DNA from: Cyathus striatus
Taxonomy: Eukaryota; Basidiomycota; Agaricomycetes; Agaricales; Nidulariaceae
Assembly: GCA_025738555.1 (NCBI GenBank)
Contig: JAOVFP010000024.1
Coordinates: 186,001 to 250,000 of the forward strand
Length of the DNA: 64,000 nt
Reading direction: 5' to 3'
Shown here: piece after piece, positions 46,831 to 59,170 of the stretch
Numbering within the stretch: the first letter of the stretch is position 1
Layout: every line of letters begins with the position of its first letter
The notes under the pieces: generated by a model
Told to the model about the DNA's origin: nothing
The model's database searches: none
Seen by the model: the letters and a program-made list of their open reading frames with translations, nothing else
Translations under genes and position numbers: made by a program

Positions 46831-47452
46831 ATACTCTCACTAATCACTTAGCACTTATTAGCTCATTGCTGACGCTTATGAGCAAGGAATAATTGGCCGG
46901 CCCTTTACGTGTTAAATTACTTTGTATGTTCATATATAAGTGTTGTAATAAACAATTAATGATATACTAGATGAGTACTACAAGTTAGTAACATTCAAAA
47001 CATTACAAAAATTGTCTGAGTTCAACTTCAAGGTGTATTGAACCCTTAATATATGTTTACACCAAGTTTACACTGCACGCAATTATTTAATGGGTGATTC
47101 CCCGAGGTGACACTTCTTAAGTATATAGGCCAATATATGGCCCAGTGAGTACTACTCTTAAGTAGTTGTAAGTCACATAGCAAGAAGTAGCAAGTTGTAG
47201 CAAGTACTGTTACAGTAAGCGAGTCGTGACTATTAATAGGACATGCGTAAGTCCATTATCACATGATATTCGGCCGGACGGTTGCTGTGTAGGTTGGGCC
47301 GCTGAGGTGCAGACCGAACACATTTTCCATCTCAGCGTCGCGTCCTTGTTGTAAGGTCGAGGACGCCCGAATTTCAATAGCTCGCAAGTTAGCCATATCT
47401 TGATCTCTCACTGGCACCCTAGTCTCCCTGTTTAAGTCGTCGAACTTGTCCT
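46831..47452. other. Intergenic spacer with short direct repeats
   Basis: 622 bp, AT-rich. The motif GACACTTCTTAAGTATATAGG (47108-47128) resembles the sequence at the right end of the window (63979-63997, GACACTTAAGTATATAGG). A small repeat of AGTAGCAAG/TTGTAGCAAG lies at about 47180-47205. No gene was seen. Confidence 0.4.
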
Positions 47453-48972
47453 ATGCCTGATTCTGCATTGTACACGGTTCCAATAGCTAAAAGAACTCCG
47501 CAATCATGGTTGAATACTCTTAGAGCTATCTTGTTCTGTGTCTTGTTCGACCTGGCCTGCCTTATGAATAACGCTTCTCAATTCGTATTCCTGCTTCCCT
47601 TTAGAATACTTCCGTTTCGTTGGTCGAGACGCCTGTATTATAAAGGTATTCGCTATACCAAGGGGTCTTTCGGTTGTCTATTAGGTATGCTCGTTTATAT
47701 TTTGTCTTAAGTCTTTTATAATGACCCTATTTCTTTCAGTCCTCATGTCACAGTGGTTTGCTCCTACTAAGTTGGCTATAACTTTCGAGACTCAGGGGAA
47801 AGGGCGTTTCAATCCTGAAGACCTTCAAAGCATTGTAATAAAGAATGAACAAGGAGAGGTGGTGGCACTTGACTTGCCAACGAAGTTTGTCCTTACAGCC
47901 AACCATCAGGTACATTAACTTTTTATCGTGATCAATCGATATAAAGACTACAATAGATCTACGCCGACTGGTGGTATGCTTGGTGCTTAACATATTTCAT
48001 CAGTGCTCGTGGTGTGCATCGGTATATTTACATAACGTTGAAGAAGAGCCTCCAGTGGGTTCCAGTAGTTGGCTGGGTAAGTCGTATAAAACTTTACCCC
48101 GTGTCTGCTTAGAAAACACCTTGTCAGGGCATGCAATTCTTCAACTTTATTTTTCTTGCTCGGTCATGGGCTTCAGATCGGGTGCAACTTGCACGGCAGC
48201 TAGCTTCTCTGGGCAAGGAAGCAGAGAAAGAGAATAGACCTCTGTGTTTCTTACTTTATCCAGAAGGAACTTTAGTTAGCAAGGACACTAGACCCATAAG
48301 TAAGAAATTTGCAGACAAGATGGGAATTGTAAGTAACAAAATGCTGTTCACAACCGTTCTAAAATCAGCACATACAGTCGGATATGAAGAATATCCTTCT
48401 TCCAAGATCAACTGGCTTGCACTACAGTTTAAGATCATTAGCTCCACGTGTGCCAAAGCTACATATGATAGATATAACTGTTGTATATCCTGGTATGATA
48501 ATCATTCTGCTTTCCACAATCTACGCCTTACATACAACCACTGGCAGGTATTCCACCAATGGCATATGGCCAGGATTATTATACCTTGCGCTCAATATTT
48601 TTTGATGGCGTTCCTCCTCCGGTTATACACATGCATCTACGGTTATTCAATGTAACCGGCGATATTCCTATTGGCGACTTGTCTGAAACAAAGTCGGCAT
48701 CTGCACCTCCTAGTTCGAATAATCGAACGGTGGAAGTGGACATTCCTGAAAAAGAGAAAGATGTGTTCGACAACTGGTTGAGAGAAGTTTGGCTGGAGAA
48801 AGACGCGTCGATATCTCGATTTCATGAGACTGGATCCTTCGATTTGAGGCCGAATGGTCCTCCTGCCATCGAAATTCCTCTACGATTGCGTCAAAGAAGA
48901 CAAATTCTTGACGCATTCTGCTTCTTTTTACCAGCTGCATTTGCTTATTTGTGGGGGTATTTTAGGCGATGA
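47453..48972 (+). CDS. PlsC-type lysophospholipid acyltransferase
   Basis: Membrane acyltransferase of the AGPAT/LCLAT family; yeast CST26 (PSI1) is the closest type I can name. Hydrophobic segments near the N-terminus (LRAILFCVLFDLACLMNNAS) and C-terminus (ILDAFCFFLPAAFAYLWGYF) anchor it. The active-site HX4D motif reads ANHQIYADWWYAW and is joined across an intron after His-Gln. The second motif is LLYPEGTLVSKD, and the third is the Pro-containing block PKLHMIDITVVYPG. It probably puts an acyl chain on a lysophospholipid in the ER or mitochondrial outer membrane. About seven introns; end at 48972. Confidence 0.85.
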
Positions 48973-49079
48973 TATAGAGCTCGCTGAAAGCTAGCAAGAT
49001 TACGAGAACATCCTCATGACCTATCTACTGTGGTTTAGTTTTCACGTAGTAACAATATCGAATTAGTTGAATTAGGATA

Positions 49080-49505
49080 TCATCCAGAAAAAACCTGCTG
49101 CTCCCTTTGACGTTCAACCTGCTTCACAATATATATGCTTGAATCAAGGAACCTGCCAACGCAGTTTTGTAAACAGCTTTCCTCGCTTCGGGAGAAACTT
49201 GTGGAAGGAGTGCCTGTCACGCATCTGCTTAAAAAGATAAGGAATAAGGAAATATAGAGAGAGACGCGATGTCACATACTTATCCCAGCACATAGAAGTG
49301 AGGCTATGTACCCTGGCATGAAACTTTGCCTACAGGTCGAGAGTGAATACAATAGGCCGTATGCAAAAGTTCTGGGTGAACTGACCTGGGTTTGCTGCTG
49401 TTCAAGAAAGTCTGAAAGTTCCTTCTATTGGAACAAGATATAAGATGGGCAACCTGCGCAGAAATATACACTGACCTGCGTAGCTTCGTCGAATTTGTCT
49501 GCCAT
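49080..49505 (-). CDS. TIM8: Mitochondrial import chaperone Tim8
   Basis: Small intermembrane-space chaperone that, with Tim13, carries hydrophobic precursors to the inner membrane. It is made of four short exons, too short to show as a long frame. It starts MADKFDEATQ at 49505, then KELSDFLEQQQTQ, AKFHARVHSLTSMCWDK, and CVTGTPSTSFSRSEESCLQNC with the tail VGRFLDSSIYIVKQVERQRE. The twin CX3C motifs (CWDKC and CLQNC) are intact. Introns of about 50 nt have GT...AG ends. The stop is at 49080. Length and the DEAT start fit Tim8 rather than Tim9, 10 or 13. Confidence 0.9.
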
Positions 49506-50263
49506 GATGTGGTCAAGAGTAGAAAAACCTACGATGACGCTAAAGGGATTGCTGATGTAATCTCAATGTGGTACATTATTAACCCCATCTAGAAACTTTC
49601 TTCCGCAACTACTTATTACTGTAACATAGAAGTTAAAATGTTAAAACTTCATAAAACATTCATTTTCTTCACAATTTTCTGGACATTTAACGTCCCATGC
49701 TACTTTAGAACGTCCACAACTTGCTGTGGGGAATATAACAAGCTAACAATCACCAATCTTAATCAACACTCAGCTGCATTGATCAAGCGTCTCGGACCCC
49801 ATGTTCGGTAATTCCTGATTCATCTGGCGCTAACAGAACGGAGTTGGATCGGATTTGGCTTTGCGTTCTATCTGGCTGTCAACGGTTTCTCCCTTCATCA
49901 TGCTGCACGAACGCTAATGTCCCAAGATTCTCAAGTTAAAATCAACTTAGCTCCCCCTTTCCTCCATCTTCTTGCCATCTTCTGTATGTATCTTCTGATC
50001 TTTTCTCCACAACGTCCAAACAACGTCTCAGTTCTAGTACCAAACTGACATTCATCATTGGTCCGGCGTGCCTATCCGCATTCTACTTTCATCACTCATC
50101 CCCCTCAGTAAACAGATTTGCTTTATAACTGCACGTGGATCTCTCTTCTTTGATTCTGCAACCTGTTCGCAGAAACGCAGCTGTGTTTGAATAAATCCAG
50201 GGCCTCCTTGCCCTGTTTGGCTGTGCGCCTCGTGTTTCTCCTTCTACCTGCTTCGTTTCTTTC
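49506..50263. other. Divergent spacer, TIM8 / Ies1-like gene
   Basis: 758 bp between start codons. It contains two pyrimidine-rich leader stretches but no gene that I can support. Confidence 0.4.
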
Positions 50264-52049
50264 ATGGCATCCACTTCCTCTGTAACTCAGAATAAAAGTA
50301 CGCCTTGGCCTCCGGAACCAGTGCCTCCGTACGACCTTTTGTGCTTTATATTTTGTTTCGTGATCTCATCTTAATACAAAACCCTCAGTGTTGGCTACCT
50401 TAGTCGCAAGGCTTTACCCATTAAGCGTAATGACGCTGAACCATTAACACGCCAAGACGTGCAATTTGACCTATTGAATGATATATTTTCTAACACCAGT
50501 GCAGTTTTTACAAATCCATTTCCTGGTCAGGGTGGTTCGAAAACTACATTTAAAGACTTATATGTGTCCGCCTTATACAATTCCAGCAAATGTTCAAAGG
50601 TACTTAAGGACAAAATGGTCGAAACTCCGGCTTTTGCAATTGAATTGGCTAAATTGTCACTTTTAACCAACGTCGGTCGTATAAACACAACAATGGCATG
50701 TAAGACATATTTACTTATTACCATAATGTTTATAACGTTAAATCTAATTCGATTTGCAGTTTTTCCAGAGATGAAGACGGCTCTCAGGACATACCATCCT
50801 GTTCCATCACTCCAGAAAACAGATGGAAACGCACAAGATGCACCACGAATAAAAAATTGTTTAAAAGCTGCACTTTTACCGTCTGAGCTCAAATCGGTCC
50901 CGCCATCTACACCCGAAGAGATTTTGGATAAAAATGTAAGGATTTGATTATTTCTTAATACACCATGTAATCCTCGTTCCAGAAAGCGGGGAAACGACCT
51001 CCGACTAGTGTTGTGAATCTTATATTTGTTCTCGCCAATCATGCCGCAGTAAGACAATACTTTTGTTGAACAATTCTTACAGCTAGGACTGATAAAGATA
51101 GCCACTAGCCAGTGTTCACTTTGATGGCTCATTTAATTTCCTCGACTTGTTTCTGCCGAACAAAGGTCTATCTTCATTTGATAGAGCACGCACCTTTCTG
51201 TGGCTTCTCTACCATTATTTAGAAAATTATGAAGGAACCAATCCATTCGACGATGAGTTCTCTAAGACCAATCCTGGAAAAGCTCCTCGCATTCAACCTC
51301 TTACCAAGAAAGAGCTTCAGGAAGAAAATATTGATACTCAAGCAGAAATAGATTGGGGGAAAATGATGTCGAAACAGCGGAATGAGTTCCTTCAACGATT
51401 GGTTTCATCTAGTGATTACGAGAAGAAGACTAAGTCCTCAGCACCTCATTTCGTTTCGGCTAATAATGGTAAGTTGATTATATATGAGCGCGCATTTTCT
51501 TTCACATCATCTGTAGCTGTTCCTGAAGCTAACCAGCATCGTGCACGCTCTCGTCAGAACCAAGAAGTGGTCAAAGATGATGGATTCTTGTACTATGTCC
51601 CTAGCAGAGAACCTCCTCTGCGCTCCACAGATGTAAAAGGTCTGGTAATACAAGAATTACTTTGCTAATAGACTAATGCTTTAAGTATTTTATAGCATCT
51701 TCTTTTCATGCTGGACCTTTACGAGCTCAACCGGCCGAACGAAGCATGTTAGAACGTACGCCTTCGCGTTTCTTTTTGGGGTATCTTTGCGCAATGTTCT
51801 TTATTAGAGGCCTGGCATATCGTTACTGCGACAGATCCATTACAAGATTCTGACGAAGAAATGGCAGATGAAAATGTTCGACTGGATTATTGTCAGGTTA
51901 CGACGTTATTTTCAGTAGTTTGCATGACTGATGCTCGTCTACAAGTAGCTCGTCGATTAAGCGTCATTAACCGGCTACGCGGTCGTTCCCCAACACCGAA
52001 CCAAATGGAATCCAATGTGCGTAGCTCCTCACAAAAGTGTCGGCGATAA
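50264..52049 (+). CDS. Ies1-like protein (paralogue of the gene at 37640)
   Basis: Second copy of the Ies1 family, about 11 kb from the first and on the other strand. It starts MASTSSVTQNKSTPWPPEP at 50264. Domain blocks parallel the first gene: EPLTRQDVQFDLLNDIFSNT, VFTNPFPGQGGSKTTFKDLY, LLTNVGRINTTMAFFPEMKT, RTYHPVPSLQKTDGNAQDAP, FNFLDLFLPNKG, FDRARTFLWLLYHYLEN, and the C-terminal SVINRLRGRSPTPNQMES. The intron within TTM/FFPEM has the same position and phase as in the first gene, so the duplication copied genomic DNA. Once introns are placed (for example the 52-nt one ending GATAG near 51100) the frame stays open. It has diverged a great deal; whether it is in INO80 or has another job is unknown. 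Confidence 0.75.
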
Positions 52050-52221
52050 CTACCATGTGTGTATTGTATACGACTAGGAGCAGTCATGATCATACCTCAA
52101 GAAAAGTATAGTACACAATCCAACAAAAACATGCCATATCTCATGATAGACACCATGTTGTAGACTACCACAAATGTAAACACGAAGGCTATGTCATGCT
52201 AGTGAACTAAATAGCACAACG

Positions 52222-53383
52222 TTAAAATGCGCCCGGTAAAGCCAAAATCGGATGTTCGAAGCCGCTTCGTTCACGTAAAGGTAGTAAGTCAGCTGGAGCA
52301 CTGCGACGTTTCCACTTTACTCCTCGTTCTTCGTTTTGACAAGAAAGGGAGATACGACACTCGGATGGATTCATACGACGGCGCAATGTCAATAACATTG
52401 TATGGGCTCTTTGCTCTCGGCATTCTAAGGCAAGAAGATTAGCTTGGGATAGCTTTGTAGGCGAGACCGTAGCCATCCTAGGAACCACTGTTGTGGTAAT
52501 CCTTAGATCGGGTACCAATGCAGTGGGCTTTGATGTTGTGCACGGTTCGTAAGAATCACAACACTGCTCTAATGGTAAGGGAGTTATCTGGAGTCTACCA
52601 ACGGTACAAGACAGCCTAGGACGGCTGGTAGCACCTTTGCTCTCTAAAGGGCCTCGGTTGCAGAGAGGATGACCTTGAGAGTGCAGATGTGCAGATATCT
52701 GATCAAGGGAGGGTAAATGGCGTTTGAATTCTCGCACCACCTGAATTTGTTTAGCTTCAGGACGGCAGAATTCCACCTGTTCTACCCATGGATCACACGC
52801 ATTTTCCTTGCTGTCATGCAGGGATTCGAACAAGGCCAGCGGCGACACTAGGCCAGGAGAAGGAAGGCTATAGTGGAACAACGCTGGTGACTCTGGGGAG
52901 TCTTAGGAGTCGTGGTCGCTGTAGGCGAGGGGGGTGCCAGAACTTTTGATAAGAAGAGTGCACGACGTTCAGCTGCAAATCCCATACTAATAAGTTAAAC
53001 TTGTAGCGACCTGATCTAAGTATGACGAACAGACCTTGCTTGTTCTTATGTGTCTTGACTGCTATTTCGCGACGTAGATCAGCAGGCCTTCTACTTGTAG
53101 GTGGAGTTCTTTCTTTGGAGGCTTTTAGCAGAGCTTGGAATCTGTTTTCTTCCAGTCCCTTTCCATTAGTGGCAACTCCAGCCGGTCGCAACGACGAGGC
53201 TTGACGTTTGAAGTGTGTATTAGTCGGAGGAGGGGTCAAATGGTGAGGCCTGAAGTTATCGTCGCAACTTCCTGATGGAAAAGCCAAAGAGAATGGTGAG
53301 AAGGGCTCAGGACTGGGCTCTTCTGGAGGAGCAGGGGAAATGGAAATCTGAGGGATAGGCGAACTCGATACCAGCGTATCCAT
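52222..53383 (-). CDS. Conserved fungal protein of unknown function
   Basis: It starts MDTLVSSSPIPQISISPAPP at 53383. A Pro/Ser-rich N-terminus leads into a conserved-looking segment, ENRFQALLKASKERTPP and DLRREIAVKTHKNKQ, then after an intron AERRALFLSKVLAPPSPTA. The reading then needs a frame change near 52897 (a run of four G on the plus strand) to continue as ESPALFHYSLPSPGLVSPL. The rest has a Cys- and Arg-containing tail (PLEQCCDSYEPCTTSKP, LRRRMNPSECRISLSCQNEE) ending RERSGFEHPILALPGAF. I do not recognise a named domain. The single frame break looks like a missing base rather than a dead gene. Confidence 0.6.
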
Positions 53384-53946
53384 AAGTAAAAGAGTGACAA
53401 ATGAGCTTGTTTATGAAGGGTATTGTTAGATGGGAGGCGACCAGCGAACCTCGTAAGAAAGAATAAGAATTAGATGATAAAAAGAAGATAATGGAAGAGA
53501 AGAAATGAAGTGGAAGAAGAGTACAAGAGGATGGGAGGGAGAGCTGGCCTTTTGGTGCACACACTTACTTGCCTTTACATAATAATGTCGGCTGTTCAGA
53601 GTCGAGCCAGACACTGCGCAACCGCTGCATCGTACCGAGCGTTGCTAAGCACAGCTGCATTCTGCAATGACTTTCTACGTTGACATCTTGTTCGCATCGT
53701 GATTCGTCGTTGCTGCTAATCATCATGTATCATCCTTCTCGACGCCTGAAGCTTGAAGCCTTGAAGCTTAGCCTTGGAGATCGTATCTAGGAAAGCTTGT
53801 CTTCATCCATACATGATGTATTGATGAAATACAAGAACAACGTAAGGCGATCCTCATCCGGTATCTATATTGGCATGGACATCGTTGTTCTTTGACATCC
53901 TAACTACGTTTACATCCAATTCAATCTCGTAGGTATTATGTTGTTC
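53384..53946. other. Intergenic spacer
   Basis: 563 bp with the promoter of the unknown gene (purine/pyrimidine-rich near 53440-53540) and the 3' UTR of LYS1. No gene was seen. Confidence 0.4.
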
Positions 53947-55219
<1,273 letters not shown>

Positions 55220-55471
55220 GGTAGGAAAGAAGTTAGAATACAGGGATGTTGAATCAATTTTGTTGGTTGCTAGTCGAGTCAGGTTCACTTATCGGATGAA
55301 TCATATTTAAGTATTAAGATTAGATAAGATCTCCTATTTGTACTTACTTGTACTTGACCCGGTCTACATAAGTTACTTTCCACTGTTCCAGCATTCGTCT
55401 CTAACTTGCTCTTTCCATTAATACTCAATACTCAATCATTTCTCTCTCCTTTAGTTGTATAGTCATTTTCA
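55220..55471. promoter_or_regulatory. Divergent promoter, LYS1 / TPR protein
   Basis: 252 bp between start codons. It is AT-rich at 55300-55360 and pyrimidine-rich at 55430-55460. No clear known regulator site was identified. Confidence 0.4.
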
Positions 55472-56478
55472 ATGCTAGAAAAGTCCAAAATTACGCTCGA
55501 TGTTAAGGATTATACATCTGAAGTTACGGTAAAATCAACTCGATCCTGACCATTGAAGGACTCCCTCATTAACCTCTAACGTATCAGTCGCGTCTTCAGG
55601 ACGCAGATGAACGCAAGGCTGAAGGAAATGTTTTTTTTCGCGCAGGGAAATGGAACGAGGCTATATCTGCCTACGCGTCCGCGTTAGCTTTACTACCACA
55701 GCTAGTTCCACAGGACCCCACTCAACCAGCCGACTGCGACAACGAGGACGAAGTAGCCTCAGGATCAACGAATAGTCCTAACGATTCTAATTCAATGGCA
55801 GAAGAAGCAAAACTGGAACAGAAAACAGAACTCGATCTACAATGCGTCAAGGTACGCTCGGTCCTCAACGCTAACATTGGTGCATGCTACGTCAAATTGG
55901 TAGCTATATCTCCTCCTGTATCCATTAGCCGTTAGCAACTGAGCAGTTACCTTGAGGGAGATCATAAGCAAGCTGTAGATGCGTGTTCTCAAGGTAAGCG
56001 ATTCAATCAGCATAATTTATGCACTCCTCATGGTATTCGTAGCGTTACGCGATGATCCTACATATGTAAAAGCATTACAACGACGCGCTGCTTCAAACGA
56101 AGAAATCAACTCTTGGTCCTCGCTCACTGCTGCACAAGAGGGCACGTTTATATAAAATTGTTTATTTCGCTCGCTGACCCCTGGGCGTAGACTATAATGC
56201 ACTATTAAAACTGCCAATTCCGCAGAGCGACATTCGAGCGGTAGAGTCCAAGCTGAGACAGTTGACTCCTCGCATTGAAGTCGCGCAGAAAACGGAGACA
56301 GCAGAAATGTTGGATAAATTGAAGGGCGTTGGAAATAGTATATTAGGTGCAGTTAACGATGTCTAGTCATATTTGTCAGCTAACGGGTAGGCCTGCAGGA
56401 AAATTTGGGTTATCAACAGATAACTTCAAGCTGGAACCCAACGGACAAGGAGGATATTCGGTAAACTTTTCTCGATGA
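55472..56478 (+). CDS. TTC1: TPR protein, TTC1-like co-chaperone
   Basis: It starts MLEKSKITLDVKDY at 55472. Three tetratricopeptide repeats follow: KAEGNVFFRAGKWNEAISAY, ANIGACYVKLEDHKQAVDAC and ALRDDPTYVKALQRRAASNE, with an acidic insert between the first and second. A C-terminal block, MLDKLKGVGNSILGKFGL and STDNFKLEPNGQGGYSVNF, is the hallmark of the TTC1 family (TPR co-chaperones that bind Hsp70/Hsp90 or G-alpha subunits in animals). It ends at 56478, 59 bp from the convergent IMP1 stop. Several short introns. Confidence 0.88.
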
Positions 56479-56537
56479 AATTTGGTAATTTCATCTATGC
56501 CGAGGCTCGGGGGTATCGTTTATTGCAACTTGCTTGG

Positions 56538-57283
56538 TCACTCGACAATTTTCGTCTGATTTCGAATCAATTTGAAGGTGAATTTAGAAAGAGGCCAAAG
56601 CTAAAATGTTTATATAAGCATGTTAGAAAGTATAGTAACCCCAAAGTTTGTGAATTTACTATCATGCTCATCACAACTCGGGATTCGATGAGTGCCATTG
56701 AGACCGGACCATATACCCGCGAGTCTCGAGAATTGGCCATATTGTCGCCACTTATCCACACATGTCCTTGGGGGATGATGACATGTTCATTAGAAGATAT
56801 TAAGGGGTCTACACAAATAACGTCGCCTGGTAAGCCGATTATCCTCTTGCAAATGCGGCGACTTGGGTCCAAAGGTGATTTAACGATAACGAGGTCTCCT
56901 CTGGAAAACTTATCCGGAAACAAGTGACACGTTAGTCGATTTTCAAGTACTAGCTCATTTTCGACAGCTAATGTTGGAAGCATGGAGACGCCCTCCGTCT
57001 GTCAAGTTATTGTGTTGGCGACACCCGTCATGAAAGGAAGCTGGTGTACATACCAAGGTAAATGTACCAACGTAGGTCGTGAATAAGTGTAGAGCGCAGC
57101 CAAAATTAACAATCTTTAAGAGGGGGTGTCAGTAGTTGACCAGAAATGCAGAGGAAGGGAGCACACGCGAAATGCTCCCAGGAAAAAATATTTTCCAATG
57201 TGTGACCATGGCTGGGCTCGAAAGGCAGAAAATCGAGAAAGCTTTCGCGCAGGCCACCCTCGGATGGAGCGCGAAAAGTTCAT
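56538..57283 (-). CDS. IMP1: Mitochondrial inner membrane protease subunit 1
   Basis: Signal-peptidase-like protease that trims sorting signals of intermembrane-space proteins. The first exon at 57283 codes a presequence, MNFSRSIRGWPARKLSRFSA, rich in Arg. After an intron comes IVNFGCALHLFTTYVGTFTL (membrane segment), then the Ser site TEGVSMLPTL, the Lys site RICKRIIGLPGDVICVDP, and SGDNMANSRDSRVYGPV. A last intron (GTAAATTC...TTTTAG) brings in LWPLSKFTFKLIRN and the stop at 56538. Without that intron the frame runs on into a spurious tail. Both catalytic residues are present. Confidence 0.92.
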
Positions 57284-57528
57284 AGAATTGTGGATATAAC
57301 TTATAAGTAAGCTTAGTATGTAGGTGTATCATTATGAGAGCGCGTCGGGCGTCGGCGTGTCAGATTACGTAATGACTTTTATTTGGATGTGATTGCCCGT
57401 ATCTAATCAGCACAGAGCTGTGTTGCTCGCGTTCTGAAGCAATGTCGTCGTCCTATCCTTCAGTGCTTTCTCTTTCTCTTCCTCGCTCTGAGCTATTCTA
57501 TCTGAATTCTGATTCCTAGCTACCGAGA
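57284..57528. promoter_or_regulatory. Divergent promoter, IMP1 / ELP4
   Basis: 245 bp between start codons, with a long pyrimidine-rich leader (about 57455-57510) before ELP4. Confidence 0.4.
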
Positions 57529-59003
57529 ATGAGTTCTTTCAAGCGAAAAACCGCAGCAAAGAGCTCTCCTTCCCTTGCTGGAACCCGTCTCTCGCCTGCG
57601 TCCACCCCCACCATCATCACATCCACTGGCATCCCTTCGCTCGATGACATTCTGGGTGGAGGTCTCCCCCTTTCGTGTCTAATGACGATCCTAGCCCCAG
57701 ATCTCAATTCTTCCTACGGCGAACTCGTTCAAAAATACTTCATTGCCGAAGGGCTCGTTTGCGGTCATAACGTTTGCCTAATTGACCAAGACCCATTGGA
57801 TTTTGTTAAAGATATAATGTGGCTTCCAAAGTCCACCTCACTGCCCATGTCTTCTAATAACGAAGGAGAGTCCGAACATGCTGTAGGGGACAAAATCAAA
57901 ATAGCTTGGAGATACGAGAACATGAAACAATTCCAAACAACCGTTCAGGCATCGTACGTAGATTGCAGTGCTTTTGGTCGTCATACTCATCCATTTCACT
58001 TTTTTCAGATCAACGGATGGATATTGCCATGCCTTTGACCTATCTGTTCGCATTCCCCAAGATATCGTTGAGCAAGTCTTGTCCGCCGGACAACTTCAGA
58101 CAGTTGACTTGGAATCACTAGACATATCTCCACTCAGTGGAATATTGAAACGTATATCGAAAATAGTTGATACGAGTGGTACTAGCTCACCGCTCCGTAT
58201 ATGTATACCGTCGCTGGCATCCGCTGAATGGGGAGATACATCGGCGCAGGTGAGCGGTTTGCGACGCGTCGATTCGCTAATAGTAACTAGGTATATAGGA
58301 TATACTGCGGTTCTTAACACAATTAAAAGCGATGCTGCGGAAACGACCTCACGCGTGCGCATGCATAAGTCTACCTGCCCATATGTGCACAGGAAGCTGG
58401 GGAGGCCGTGGTTGGATCGAGAAGGTGGGATGGGGGTCAGACGCAGCATTGACAATGTCGGCATTTTCAGGTATGTAGAATGTGACGGCACGGGAGGGCG
58501 ACTGACTGATTATCAGCGAATACATGATAGGTAACCCTTCTCTAAGCACGTTATTCCCATCGCATCACGGACTTGTCCATATCCATGCTCTGCCTGGCCC
58601 GCATAGCCTTGTCTCGCCCAGTGAGCGATTTTCAGCACTGCGGGGTCTGTCTGGAGTTTCATCTTCCGGCGGAAGTGGTGAAAACAATCTTGCATTCAAG
58701 TGCACTCGAAAGCGGCTTATTTTCGAAACACTGCATCTTGATGTGGAAGGGGGAGTATCCGAGCGACGAACGACAGCTGGAGTGGGTGGAACCGATGTGT
58801 CTGATGCACAGGGATCGGTGATGAACACGTCAGCATCGGGGCCGGCTGCTGTAGAGGTGGAACTGGGGGGTGGAACTGAAGGGGAATGTGGGAAAGGAAA
58901 AAGAGGGGGTGGATAAGGGGGAGGTTGTGGGGGAAAACAAGCCCAAAAAGCCGAAAAAAGAGTGGCATTCCGGTCTGATCGCCCGGATCTGTATGATTTC
59001 TGA
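57529..59003 (+). CDS. ELP4: Elongator complex protein 4
   Basis: RecA-like subunit of the Elp456 ring of Elongator, needed for wobble-uridine modification of tRNA. It starts MSSFKRKTAAKSSPSLAGTR at 57529. Family blocks: ITSTGIPSLDDILGGGLPLS, IAEGLVCGHNVCLIDQDP, KIAWRYENMKQF, YCHAFDLSVRIP, an exon giving DILRFLHNLKAMLRKRP (about 58300), and FPSHHGLVHIHALPGPHSL. The tail should end KRVAFRSDRPDLYDF at 59003, but the raw frame meets a TAA at 58916. Adding one G in the run 58865-58870 and one A in the run 58954-58959 gives an open, Lys/Glu-rich tail, so two missing bases are likely. A 48-nt intron is a weaker explanation. Confidence 0.88.
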
Positions 59004-59170
59004 GGGTAGGGGATATTGTAGTAAGAAGGGAAAGATGGCAACGATCAAGTAAATAATATGATAATAAATGTGTGGATTAGAGAGAGAGTGGACAGAATTA
59101 GCATGTTGATTAGTCTCTCTCTTCAAACTTAACCTTTATTTCTTTCCTTGTTTATTAATTCTGCTTCTGC

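Noticed and set aside
51050..51150. Second Ies1-like gene as a pseudogene, because of stops near 51080-51115
   Set aside because: A 52-nt GT...AG intron ending GATAG removes them and restores the conserved NHAAP...VHF junction.
58871..58918. 48-nt intron to bypass the TAA in ELP4
   Set aside because: The donor would be the weak GTGGAA and the result a glycine-rich tail; two homopolymer corrections give a more natural charged tail. It is kept only as a fallback.
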